IMG/VR virus record: IMGVR_UViG_3300027659_002888
Location: 1 to 21,341 of that record
From: a virus
Length of the DNA: 21,341 bases
Reading direction: 5' to 3' (one strand)
In this document: positions 7,979 through 14,084 of the stretch, piece by piece
How positions within the stretch are numbered: position 1 is the first letter of the stretch
Layout of the letters: each line of letters begins with the position of its first letter
Position numbers and translations under genes: made by a program
The notes under the pieces: model-generated
What the model saw: only the letters and a program-made list of their open reading frames with translations
Databases searched by the model: none
What the model was told of the DNA's origin: nothing

Positions 7979-8269
7979 ATGTTAATTAATAAAGGCGTGG
8001 GCATAGGCGAAGTTATCACATTAAAGCTAACCAGCGGTGAAGAACTTATTGCTAAATTGGTAGAAGAAACTGATACCTATTATAAGTTATCAAGAATACA
8101 AGTAATTGGTATGGGTCCTAAAGGCCCTGGTCTAATGCCCTACTTGTTTACTGTTAGTCCAGATGCAGATGTTCGTTTGCAAAAGTCCACAGTTACAGTA
8201 GCAGAAGCAACTGATGAAGCGTTTGCTAAACAGTTTCTTGAATCAACTACTGGCATTGCCTTAATCTAA
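7979..8269 (+). CDS. small conserved phage protein, possibly Sm/Hfq-like fold
   Basis: The 96-residue protein begins GVGIGEVITLKLTSGEELIA and continues KLVEETDTYYKLSRIQVI. This hydrophobic-alternating strand pattern with a G-E/D turn resembles the Sm1 part of Sm-like beta-barrels (V-x-L-x-L-x-x-G-x-x). A middle loop MGPKGPGLMPYLF and a helical C terminus (EATDEAFAKQFLESTTGIAL) follow. Proteins of this type are common in T4-like marine phages without assigned function. The Sm-like reading is fold-level inference; RNA binding is untested. AAGGAA precedes the ATG at suitable distance. It is co-directional with grx, 14 bases downstream. Confidence 0.7.
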   Translation: MLINKGVGIGEVITLKLTSGEELIAKLVEETDTYYKLSRIQVIGMGPKGPGLMPYLFTVSPDADVRLQKSTVTVAEATDEAFAKQFLESTTGIALI

Positions 8270-8273
8270 CATC

Positions 8274-8486
8274 ATGCATAAGTTTGTAATAAAACGTAAT
8301 GGTGTTTTAGAAACTTACACACAATATGAAGACATACCAGACGACTTTGATCATGTGATTGAGTTCCTTCCACACATCCCAGATGGGCCGCACACAGATG
8401 AAGAGCATGATGAATTGGCAAAATGGAATGATCGATTACAAGAATTAATGAGGAAAGAATATGCCCGCAGTAACAAGAATAGGTGA
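8274..8486 (+). CDS. small acidic phage protein of unknown function
   Basis: The 70-residue product opens MHKFVIKRNGVLETYTQYEDIPDDFDHVI, a short beta-strand pair, then turns acidic and His-rich (HIPDGPHTDEEHDELAKWND) and ends in a basic helix (RKEYARSNKNR). It starts four bases after the previous stop and overlaps the PAAR gene by 26 bases in another frame; the PAAR ribosome-binding site lies within it. No domain is recognised. Position alone could hint at a PAAR/spike accessory role, but that is weak. Confidence 0.65.
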   Translation: MHKFVIKRNGVLETYTQYEDIPDDFDHVIEFLPHIPDGPHTDEEHDELAKWNDRLQELMRKEYARSNKNR

Positions 8487-8754
8487 TGCAGACGTAGCAC
8501 ATTGTAGTGGAATGACCAGAGCCGTCGGTTCAGGCAATGTATTTGCTAACAGTATTGCTGTTAGTCGCCAAACTGATGTGAACACTGGACATTTGCTTCC
8601 AGGTGGAAGCTCTTGCCCGTCACATGCCGCGCCAATTACCACTGGTTCTCCTACTGTTTTTATAAACAACTTAGGCTGTGGTAGAGTGGGAGATGCTATT
8701 ACTAGTTGTACCAGTGTGGCCGCTGGCTCACCAAACGTATTTGCCAATTCATAA
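8461..8754 (+). CDS. PAAR-domain spike-tip protein
   Basis: The 97-residue protein is a single PAAR domain. It starts MPAVTRIGDADVAHCSG and has the repeated G-S-x-x-V-F-(A/I)-N motif three times (24-30, 63-69, 90-96), which builds the pyramidal beta-tip. Likely zinc ligands are H14, H44 and H55 with a cysteine such as C83. PAAR proteins cap the membrane-piercing spike of contractile tails (T4 gp5.4), so this is probably a virion component. GAGGAAAG precedes the ATG. It overlaps the upstream small gene by 26 bases. Confidence 0.92.
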   Translation: MPAVTRIGDADVAHCSGMTRAVGSGNVFANSIAVSRQTDVNTGHLLPGGSSCPSHAAPITTGSPTVFINNLGCGRVGDAITSCTSVAAGSPNVFANS

Positions 8755-8757
8755 TTA

Positions 8758-9270
8758 ATGAAAATTTATCTAGACATGGACGACGTTGTCGCCGATTGGA
8801 TGGGATATGCTCGTGCATACTTACGTATGGAATGGAAAGAAGGCGAGATGGTTCCAGACGACAAGTGGCGAAGTCTCAGAGATGATCAGCGTATGTACAG
8901 CAAACTTCCTTTAAAAGAAGGTGCCCGGAAATTAGTTGACTGGTGTGAACGTTATGTTGGCCGTAACCCAGATACTGAACTTTACTTTTTAAGTGCAATT
9001 CCACATAATAACGACATGCCTTGGGCAATTCAAGATAAAGTATTTTGGGCATACAAACATTTTCCAGGTATTCCAGTTTTTCTTGGACCATACAGTCATG
9101 ACAAATGGGTACGTTGCCAGCCTGGTGACATACTGATTGATGACCGTACAAGTAACTGCGAAGAATGGATTAGGGCCGGTGGACATGCACATATCTATAG
9201 AAATTGGCCAGACTGTAAAGTTTGGTTAGAATCACTTCTGCAGACGTCTACAACAACAAACAATAACTAA
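8758..9270 (+). CDS. HAD-superfamily 5'(3')-deoxyribonucleotidase
   Basis: The 170-residue protein has the HAD motifs of the 5'-nucleotidase C family: YLDMDDVVADW with nucleophile D6 and general acid D8, LSAIP with motif II Ser (S79), a conserved Lys in HDKWVRC (K116), and ILIDDRTSNCEEW with metal-binding D128-D129. It would dephosphorylate (deoxy)nucleoside monophosphates in the cytoplasm, fitting the nearby ribonucleotide reductase and MazG genes in adjusting nucleotide pools. It starts three bases after the PAAR stop. The Ser/Thr/Asn-rich end is probably disordered. Exact substrate preference cannot be read from sequence. Confidence 0.85.
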   Translation: MKIYLDMDDVVADWMGYARAYLRMEWKEGEMVPDDKWRSLRDDQRMYSKLPLKEGARKLVDWCERYVGRNPDTELYFLSAIPHNNDMPWAIQDKVFWAYKHFPGIPVFLGPYSHDKWVRCQPGDILIDDRTSNCEEWIRAGGHAHIYRNWPDCKVWLESLLQTSTTTNNN

Positions 9271-9292
9271 TATAACAAAAGGAGACCATAAC

Positions 9293-9493
9293 ATGGCAAC
9301 AAACAAATATTCAGAATTCACAAAAATCGTTGAGGCAATGGAAGCAGACTTTGAAAAGTTCTACGACAAAGAGGTAGGTGCCGCAGGTACTCGTGTTCGT
9401 AAGGCTTGCCAAGATTTGGCTAAGTTGTGCAAAGAAACTCGTAACGATGTTACCGCAGTTAAGAACGAACGTAAGCCAGCGGACAAGAAATAA
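9293..9493 (+). CDS. histone H1-like (Hc1-family) DNA-binding protein
   Basis: The 66-residue protein has the signature of the bacterial Hc1 family: an initial helix with MEADFEKFYDK followed by AAGTRVRKACQDLAKLCKE and a basic C terminus (AVKNERKPADKK). Hc1 proteins of chlamydiae and some other bacteria compact DNA. A phage copy may coat phage DNA or perturb the host nucleoid. The long Lys/Ala-rich tail of chlamydial Hc1 is missing, so this is a short version. A strong AAAGGAG precedes the ATG. The call rests on motif recall rather than an alignment. Confidence 0.7.
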   Translation: MATNKYSEFTKIVEAMEADFEKFYDKEVGAAGTRVRKACQDLAKLCKETRNDVTAVKNERKPADKK

Positions 9494-9502
9494 GTCAACG
9501 AA

Positions 9503-9537
9503 ACCCCTGGTAAATACGTTATATACTTACAAGGGGT
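9503..9537 (+). promoter_or_regulatory. late-promoter-like motif within an RBS-masking hairpin
   Basis: ACCCCT (9503-9508) pairs with AGGGGT (9532-9537). Inside, after a 1x1 mismatch, GTAA (9510-9513) pairs with TTAC (9527-9530), then a further TA/TA. The Shine-Dalgarno AAGGGG (9531-9536) of the gene at 9543 is in the 3' arm. GGTAAATA (9509-9516) is in the 5' arm. A start near 9522 would drop the 5' arm and leave the ribosome-binding site single-stranded. Confidence 0.55.
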
Positions 9538-9542
9538 ATAAT

Positions 9543-9848
9543 ATGAAAAAACTTTTAACTGTTCTTTTACTAACTGTCAGTGCTACAGCATTTGCTCAAC
9601 ATAATCATGGTTGGAGACATCATGGTCATCGTCCGCATGGTCCTAGCTTCGGCTATTGGCTAGCGCCTGTAGTTATTGGCGGAGTAGTTGGCGCGGCCAT
9701 TGCTAATAATAATCGTCGTGAAACTGTTGTCATAGAACAACAGCCTATTGTTGTACAACCATTACAACAGAATTGTACAGCATGGAAAGAAGTACACACC
9801 TCAGAAGGCAATACTTACAGAGAGAGAACTTGTTATGGCTTACAGTGA
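9543..9848 (+). CDS. His-rich exported protein of unknown function
   Basis: The ATG at 9543, six bases after AAGGGG, gives 101 residues; a longer in-frame ORF from 9378 only extends through the previous gene in another frame. A classic signal peptide is visible (MKKLLTVLLLTVSATAFAQ, cleavage likely after AFA). The mature N terminus is a His cluster with nine His within 18 residues (HNHGWRHHGHRPHG) that could bind metal. A Gly/Ala/Val hydrophobic stretch (VVIGGVVGAAIANN) follows, then a tail with two cysteines (NCTAWKEVH... ERTCYGLQ) that could form a disulphide. Export to periplasm or outer membrane is likely. It overlaps iscU by 14 bases, so the two are probably co-translated. Confidence 0.75.
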   Translation: MKKLLTVLLLTVSATAFAQHNHGWRHHGHRPHGPSFGYWLAPVVIGGVVGAAIANNNRRETVVIEQQPIVVQPLQQNCTAWKEVHTSEGNTYRERTCYGLQ

Positions 9849-10221
9849 TAAGGTAGTTGACCACTATGAAAATCCCAGGAATGTCGGATCTTTTGATAAG
9901 AGTGATCCTGATATTGGTACTGGTATGGTTGGCGCACCTGCTTGCGGCGATGTGATGAAATTACAGATAAAGGTTGATCATGATACAGGTATTATTACAG
10001 ATGCAAAATTTAAAACGTATGGCTGCGGATCGGCTATCGCGAGCTCGAGCCTCATTACGGAGTGGGTCAAAGGAATGCACATCGACAAAGCCGGAGAAAT
10101 TAAAAACTCCGAAATCGCCGAAGAACTAGCCTTACCGCCAGTTAAAATACATTGTTCAATATTGGCTGAAGATGCCATCAAAGCAGCCGTAAATGATTAC
10201 CGTAACAGACACAGCGGCTAA
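9835..10221 (+). CDS. iscU: Fe-S cluster assembly scaffold IscU
   Basis: The ATG at 9835 after AGAGAGA gives 128 residues, the normal IscU length, beginning MAYSDKVVDHYENPRNVGSF as in proteobacterial IscU. Cluster ligands are all present: C37 and D39 (APACGDV), C64 (YGCGSA), H106 and C107 (KIHCSI). The LPPVK motif recognised by HscA-type Hsp70 is at 100-104. By recall it is very close to beta/gammaproteobacterial IscU, suggesting acquisition from a host. IscU receives sulphur from IscS and iron and builds [2Fe-2S] clusters. No IscS, HscA, HscB or ferredoxin gene is in the window, so host partners would be needed. GC content jumps to 60% at 10021-10080 from 27% in the preceding 60 bases. It overlaps iscA by 29 bases. 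Confidence 0.96.
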   Translation: MAYSDKVVDHYENPRNVGSFDKSDPDIGTGMVGAPACGDVMKLQIKVDHDTGIITDAKFKTYGCGSAIASSSLITEWVKGMHIDKAGEIKNSEIAEELALPPVKIHCSILAEDAIKAAVNDYRNRHSG

Positions 10222-10519
10222 AAAGATCAAACAACAGTTAACCAAACGAGGCCGCGGTATAGGTATCAGGCTAGGTGTAAAAACTACAGGATGCAGTGGG
10301 TTAGCCTATGTGTTAGAATTTGTGGATAGCTACGAAGCTGAAGTAGGTGTAACCAACTACGCTCATCCAGATTTTGCCTTATTAGTTGATGCTAAATCAG
10401 AAGTCTATTTAAAAGGCCTAACAGTTGATTGGATCCGTAACGGCCTCAATGAAGGATTTGAATTCCGCAATCCTAATGAACGAGATAAATGCGGATGTGG
10501 TGAAAGTTTTAGGGTATGA
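10193..10519 (+). CDS. iscA: A-type Fe-S carrier IscA
   Basis: The 108-residue protein has the A-type fold and the three ligand cysteines C34 (TTGCSGLAYV), C100 and C102 (DKCGCGESF). The sequence LEFVDSY and GLNEGFEFRNPNE match IscA rather than ErpA or SufA by recall. IscA carries clusters from the scaffold to apoproteins. Its ATG lies 29 bases inside iscU, so translation is probably coupled, and its TGA overlaps the next ATG (ATGA). iscU-iscA adjacency copies the bacterial isc operon order, which suggests the two were acquired together. Confidence 0.93.
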   Translation: MITVTDTAAKKIKQQLTKRGRGIGIRLGVKTTGCSGLAYVLEFVDSYEAEVGVTNYAHPDFALLVDAKSEVYLKGLTVDWIRNGLNEGFEFRNPNERDKCGCGESFRV

Positions 10520-10845
10520 AAAAAGTGTGGGATAGAAAAGCAACTCGAGATTGGATTGCTCAATTAGAGCATAGAATTGAAGATATTCGATACTACATGG
10601 AACGTACTATTCAATGGTGTGAAGCCAACGAAGTGTATAGTGACAGAACTGTATTTGCCTGTATCATTATGACATCAGTTTGGGTTAGCCATATGCGTAA
10701 CGAACCTATAACCAAAAAAGAATTATTTGAAATGCTGGGTGTAAAAGGTTGGGAAGGTATCGATGATGCCATATATGAGTTCAACGAGGAATATGAATCG
10801 TATGAACATGAAGAACTACTAGAAATGGTAGCGGGCTCATTTTAG
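10516..10845 (+). CDS. unknown helical protein co-translated with iscUA
   Basis: The 109-residue product starts at an ATGA overlap with iscA. It is mostly helical: RDWIAQLEHRIEDIRYYMER, then TVFACIIMTSVWVSHMRNEP, then KKELFEMLGVKGWEGIDDAI, with an acidic Glu/Tyr-rich end. It has two cysteines. It is neither IscX (66 residues, different motifs) nor HscB (no HPD loop), and no zinc or cluster motif is obvious. The overlap implies a shared job with the Fe-S genes, but I do not recognise it. The stop is followed directly by a promoter. Confidence 0.75.
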   Translation: MKKVWDRKATRDWIAQLEHRIEDIRYYMERTIQWCEANEVYSDRTVFACIIMTSVWVSHMRNEPITKKELFEMLGVKGWEGIDDAIYEFNEEYESYEHEELLEMVAGSF

Positions 10846-10874
10846 TTGACTATCAAGTAATTAGACTGTATAAT
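10846..10874 (+). promoter_or_regulatory. sigma70-like promoter
   Basis: TTGACT (10846-10851), a 17-base spacer and TATAAT (10869-10874) followed by AAG. It abuts the TAG stop of the preceding gene. A start near 10881 leaves a leader of about 23 bases before the ATG at 10904. Confidence 0.8.
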
Positions 10875-10903
10875 AAGTCTATGTTAACTACTAGAAAGCT
10901 AAT

Positions 10904-11293
10904 ATGAGTATGCATCTTGAAGGCCCGTGGCTTAGTACCACAGGTAAACGAAAAGGCAAACAAAAGTTTGCATCTGCAGACGCCAAACGTAAGAGTGAAC
11001 AATTGGACAAAGAGTGGCAAGAGTTACAGAAGCGATGGGGCGTTGAAGCTGATGAGCGCAAACGTCGACGTGCAATGGAAGCAGAGCCTTTGTCTTACTC
11101 CCTATCAGTTCCCGCTGGTCGTAGCACTGCTCATATTAAGAGTCTGGGTCAAGACAGCGGTGTAGCTACCCTAGCACAACCTAAGGTCTATACAGGCACT
11201 AAGGTTAAGGGTATTGCCACTATGCATAAGAGCAATGCAGTGCCGGTATTCAGTGATGAACAGGCCATAGATATTTCTAAAATGCGTAGATAA
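10904..11293 (+). CDS. conserved phage protein of unknown function
   Basis: The 129-residue protein begins MHLEGPWLSTTGKRKGKQKF, has a basic helical segment (KRKSEQLDKEWQELQKRW, then ADERKRRRAMEAE), a linker, and ends with KVYTGTKVKGIATMHKSNAV followed by PVFSDEQAIDISKMRR. These start and end motifs occur in small proteins of many unrelated tailed phages, without assigned function as far as I recall. The high charge and lack of membrane segments suggest a cytoplasmic or nucleic-acid-linked role. It follows a strong host-type promoter, consistent with early expression. Only a weak AGAAAG lies before the ATG. Confidence 0.8.
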   Translation: MSMHLEGPWLSTTGKRKGKQKFASADAKRKSEQLDKEWQELQKRWGVEADERKRRRAMEAEPLSYSLSVPAGRSTAHIKSLGQDSGVATLAQPKVYTGTKVKGIATMHKSNAVPVFSDEQAIDISKMRR

Positions 11294-11323
11294 GTAAGTA
11301 ACTATCATAAAAAGGAGAAGTAA

Positions 11324-11854
11324 ATGATTAAACTCATTAAAATCTTACTTGTATTGATTGGTCTAGCACTTGTTGGATGGATTGGATACAAAGCGGTCAT
11401 GTATAAACTTGACCCAAACAAGCAGTTGGTTATGAATAACTCATCAATAACTGCCGAAGTTAGAAACAAGCAATTAGAATGCTTGGCTCGTAACATCTAT
11501 TACGAAGCAGGCAATCAACCATTTGAAGGTAAGGTTGCTGTAGCACAGGTTACTATTAATCGTGCAGAAAGCGGACAGTTCCCCAAGGATATTTGTCAAG
11601 TAGTTTATCAAAAGAATGTGGTCTACGAACGTGTACTATGTCAGTTTAGTTGGTACTGCGAAACAGCTACTATAATGAGGCCAAAAAACACAGCCGTATT
11701 CAAAGAAAGTGAAATGGTTGCACGTCAGGTTCTCTTAGAAGGTTTCCGTTTACCTAGTCTCCAAAAGGCGTTATACTTCCACGCTACTCATATCAATCCA
11801 AAATGGAATCGAGAAAAAGTAGCTGTTATTGCAGGTCATGTGTTTTACAAATAA
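11324..11854 (+). CDS. SleB-like cell-wall hydrolase with N-terminal membrane anchor
   Basis: The 176-residue protein has an N-terminal hydrophobic segment (LIKILLVLIGLALVGWIGY, about 3-22) that could be a signal anchor, then a hydrolase_2/SleB domain. Key pieces are CLARNIYYEAGNQPFEGKVA with the likely catalytic Glu (E61), VAQVTINRAESGQFPKDIC, QFSWYCE, and a C-terminal YFHATHINPKW with GHVFYK. The family cleaves peptidoglycan glycan strands (lytic transglycosylase type). As a phage gene it may be the endolysin, with the anchor delivering it to the membrane. GGAG precedes the ATG. The small membrane protein next to it could be its holin. Confidence 0.85.
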   Translation: MIKLIKILLVLIGLALVGWIGYKAVMYKLDPNKQLVMNNSSITAEVRNKQLECLARNIYYEAGNQPFEGKVAVAQVTINRAESGQFPKDICQVVYQKNVVYERVLCQFSWYCETATIMRPKNTAVFKESEMVARQVLLEGFRLPSLQKALYFHATHINPKWNREKVAVIAGHVFYK

Positions 11855-11863
11855 AGGAAAGTT

Positions 11864-12184
11864 ATGCAAGTTAGTTTACGAGAGTTAGTTAATCTTAAAA
11901 AGATGAGAGATAGTATTACTGAGAACATCGGACATCTTAGTGCAGAAACTCTAGGATGGATTGCTGTTATCCTAGTACACTTGGCCACTATACCTACACT
12001 GGTTGCAGTACTCACTGGGCTCACTGAAAAGTTGCCACCAGTTGATATGGTTGCCTTAATGTGGTTGGGCTTGTTTACATTCTTTGTTAGAAGCGTAATT
12101 GCTAAAGACTTATTGAACATCATCACAATTGGCTTTGGCTTCTTTGTACAAGCTATGTTAATGGCACTGATAATCTTCAAGTAA
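11864..12184 (+). CDS. three-helix membrane protein, possible holin
   Basis: The 106-residue protein has a charged N terminus (LRELVNLKKMRDSITENIG), then hydrophobic segments at about 31-52 (GWIAVILVHLATIPTLVAVL), 58-78 (VDMVALMWLGLFTFFV) and 84-105 (NIITIGFGFFVQAMLMALII). Size and topology suit a class I holin, and it follows the SleB-like lysin by nine bases with AAAGGAAAG before the ATG. No holin family motif is recognised; it could equally be another inner-membrane protein. Confidence 0.7.
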   Translation: MQVSLRELVNLKKMRDSITENIGHLSAETLGWIAVILVHLATIPTLVAVLTGLTEKLPPVDMVALMWLGLFTFFVRSVIAKDLLNIITIGFGFFVQAMLMALIIFK

Positions 12185-12191
12185 TTATGTG

Positions 12192-12225
12192 GGTATAATA
12201 ATACCTGTAAAAAATGTAATAAATA
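12192..12225 (+). promoter_or_regulatory. small hairpin and late-promoter-like AATAAATA
   Basis: GGTAT (12192-12196) pairs with ATACC (12201-12205) around AATA. AATAAATA (12218-12225) matches the late consensus at 7 of 8 positions. Its expected start, about six bases downstream, is at the ATG at 12232, which has no Shine-Dalgarno sequence, so a leaderless message is possible. The TATAAT at 12194 lacks a -35 partner. Confidence 0.4.
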
Positions 12226-12231
12226 TACTCT

Positions 12232-13578
12232 ATGAAGATAACATTAGCTGATAAATCTATTGCATGGTTTGCACTCTTAAGTGGCCTAACTATTTCTGCT
12301 GTGGCCATTTGGTATAGTGTAGCAGGACTAGTTAGTATCTTTGCAGCCGCAGTAATACCGATTATCGTAATGGGTGTAGTGTTAGAAATTAGTAAACTAA
12401 TTGCCACAGTATGGTTAAAGTTAAATTGGCACCGTGCTCCGTTTTTTATCAAAGGTTATCTGTTAGCCGCTATTGCTATTCTAATGATAATCACCTCAAT
12501 GGGTATCTTTGGATTCCTAAGCAAAGCACATAGTGATGCCGGTCTAGTATCAGGTGATGTACAGGCTAAGATTGCAGTATATGACGAAAAGATTAAAACA
12601 GAAAAAGAAAACATAGATGCTAATCGCAAAGCTCTCAAACAAATGGATGAGGCTGTGGACCAAGTTATGGGTCGCAGTTCAGATGAAAAAGGGGCGGACA
12701 AGGCAGTTGCCATACGCAGAGCCCAACAGAAAGAACGTGGTCGCCTCCTTGCAGACATTGCAGAAGCTCAAAAAAGGATCACTGTACTCAATGAACAACG
12801 TGCGCCCGTTGCCGCAGAAGTACGCAAAGTGGAGGCAGAAGTAGGGCCAATCAAATATATTGCTAATTTTATCTACGGTGATAATCCCGATGCTAATGTA
12901 TTAGAAAAAGCTGTCACCTGGGTAATCATTATTATTGTTATTGTGTTTGACCCACTGGCTGTTATCCTATTGTTAGCAAGCCAATACTCATTCCAATGGT
13001 TCCGTCAAGCCAAAGAAGAAGAGTCAGTTACACCTGCATACGAACCTGATGACGGCCCATTAACGAAAGACCAAGTTGAGCAGATTATAGAAACTACACT
13101 AGATAATCCGCACCCACCAGGTTGGATGTTTGACAATACTGCTAAAGAACCTATGAAGTTTGTAGACCCAGGCGAACATCCTGCTGACAATCTTGAAGCG
13201 GAACTTGAAGAGCCAAAGCCTGTAGCAGAAGAAAAGTCAATACTTGAAAGCCACCCATATTTGTTAACACCGTTTAATCACTTTACAGGTACTACTCCTA
13301 TGGTTCATAAACCAGAAGAATCTGCACCTGAGATGATAGCCAAGGTGGACGATGAAATGGTAAATGTTGCGTGGACTGACGAGTTACAAAACTGGAAAAA
13401 AGATAATCCAGATGTTAATATCTACGAACAACAACGCAAGTACAATGCAGGCGAAATAGATAATTTGCCTTGGGAAATTATAGAGCAGTTTGATGAAGCT
13501 GCCTCAGAAGAATCAAAAAAAAAGAGCAGTTACATGATCAAGGATCAGGAACAACAAGTGAAGAAGTTCAAAGAGTAA
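12232..13578 (+). CDS. coiled-coil membrane protein of unknown function
   Basis: The 448-residue protein has probable membrane segments near 10-30, 32-60 and 73-96, then a long coiled coil (about 105-205, with runs like YDEKIKTEKENIDANRKALK and ADIAEAQKRITVLNEQ), a fourth membrane segment (about 227-252, TWVIIIIVIVFDPLAVILLL), and an acidic, Pro-rich C-terminal domain ending KSSYMIKDQEQQVKKFKE. An intermembrane coiled coil held by anchors at both ends suggests a scaffold, superinfection-exclusion or lysis-control protein; none of these is shown. Similar proteins occur in marine T4-like phages. The first ATG lacks a ribosome-binding site. Confidence 0.8.
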   Translation: MKITLADKSIAWFALLSGLTISAVAIWYSVAGLVSIFAAAVIPIIVMGVVLEISKLIATVWLKLNWHRAPFFIKGYLLAAIAILMIITSMGIFGFLSKAHSDAGLVSGDVQAKIAVYDEKIKTEKENIDANRKALKQMDEAVDQVMGRSSDEKGADKAVAIRRAQQKERGRLLADIAEAQKRITVLNEQRAPVAAEVRKVEAEVGPIKYIANFIYGDNPDANVLEKAVTWVIIIIVIVFDPLAVILLLASQYSFQWFRQAKEEESVTPAYEPDDGPLTKDQVEQIIETTLDNPHPPGWMFDNTAKEPMKFVDPGEHPADNLEAELEEPKPVAEEKSILESHPYLLTPFNHFTGTTPMVHKPEESAPEMIAKVDDEMVNVAWTDELQNWKKDNPDVNIYEQQRKYNAGEIDNLPWEIIEQFDEAASEESKKKSSYMIKDQEQQVKKFKE

Positions 13579-13581
13579 GCT

Positions 13582-13650
13582 ATGTGCAAAATAGCGAACA
13601 AACTACTAACTCTCTTTGGAACCGTATTAAACACAGAGACAGCTAATTAA
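13582..13650 (+). CDS. possible 22-residue peptide
   Basis: An ATG at 13582, four bases after the previous stop, opens MCKIANKLLTLFGTVLNTET ending AN, five bases before the next gene. It is partly hydrophobic and amphipathic. The only ribosome-binding-like sequence is AAAGAG in the end of the previous gene. It fills the gap tightly, which is the main reason to list it; it may be untranslated. Confidence 0.25.
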   Translation: MCKIANKLLTLFGTVLNTETAN

Positions 13651-13655
13651 TACAT

Positions 13656-14084
13656 ATGAACGAAAACATGAACCTTGGAAGAATCAATTTAATCACGCCA
13701 CCGGATAAGCTGTTTAATCTTAATCCCGGATATCTGTTAATCAAACCAAGTACTAAGGTAAAAATGCAGTTCCAACAACTGTTAAGCCAAAGTATGGATG
13801 ATTTAAATGTCTATATCTACGATACAGACGAATCAAATGTAGAGTGGATGCTGAGTGTTAGTCAACAGGCTGACTTTATCATTATAGATATTGATAACTG
13901 CGATCCAACTACTAAACAATTTGTTAGTTTTTTACTAGCACAACCTAATACATTCTATTTGACCAGCGATGAAATCACACCTTGGGGGCTGATTAGTCGC
14001 AATAGGATATATAATTTAGACTGGATTTTAGAATCCCTAAACCAAGCAAATGATGAACCAGAAGAGGAAACTGATGAGGAATAA
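13656..14084 (+). CDS. conserved phage protein of unknown function
   Basis: The 142-residue protein opens MNENMNLGRINLITPPDKLF and has alternating strand and helix pieces: GYLLIKPSTKVKMQFQQLLS, LNVYIYDTDESNVEWMLSV, ADFIIIDIDNCDPTTKQFV, NTFYLTSDEITPWGLI, then NRIYNLDWILESL and an acidic tail. This suggests a small alpha/beta fold with a Rossmann-like order. Similar sequences occur in T4-like marine phages. The FIIIDIDNCD strand ends in acidic residues that could bind metal, but no enzymatic motif is clear. It overlaps bS21 by 11 bases. Confidence 0.78.
   Translation: MNENMNLGRINLITPPDKLFNLNPGYLLIKPSTKVKMQFQQLLSQSMDDLNVYIYDTDESNVEWMLSVSQQADFIIIDIDNCDPTTKQFVSFLLAQPNTFYLTSDEITPWGLISRNRIYNLDWILESLNQANDEPEEETDEE

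Noticed and set aside
9537-9542. TATAAT before the His-rich exported gene as a -10 box
   Set aside because: It is the spacer between AAGGGG and the ATG, and no -35 box is at the right distance.
9748-9834. N-terminal extension of iscU
   Set aside because: IscU homology begins exactly at the ATG at 9835, which has its own ribosome-binding site.
10516-10845. IscX or HscB
   Set aside because: Length and motifs do not fit IscX, and there is no HPD motif for HscB.
12194-12199. TATAAT as a sigma70 promoter for the gene at 12232
   Set aside because: No -35-like hexamer lies 15-19 bases upstream; the late-like AATAAATA is a better candidate.
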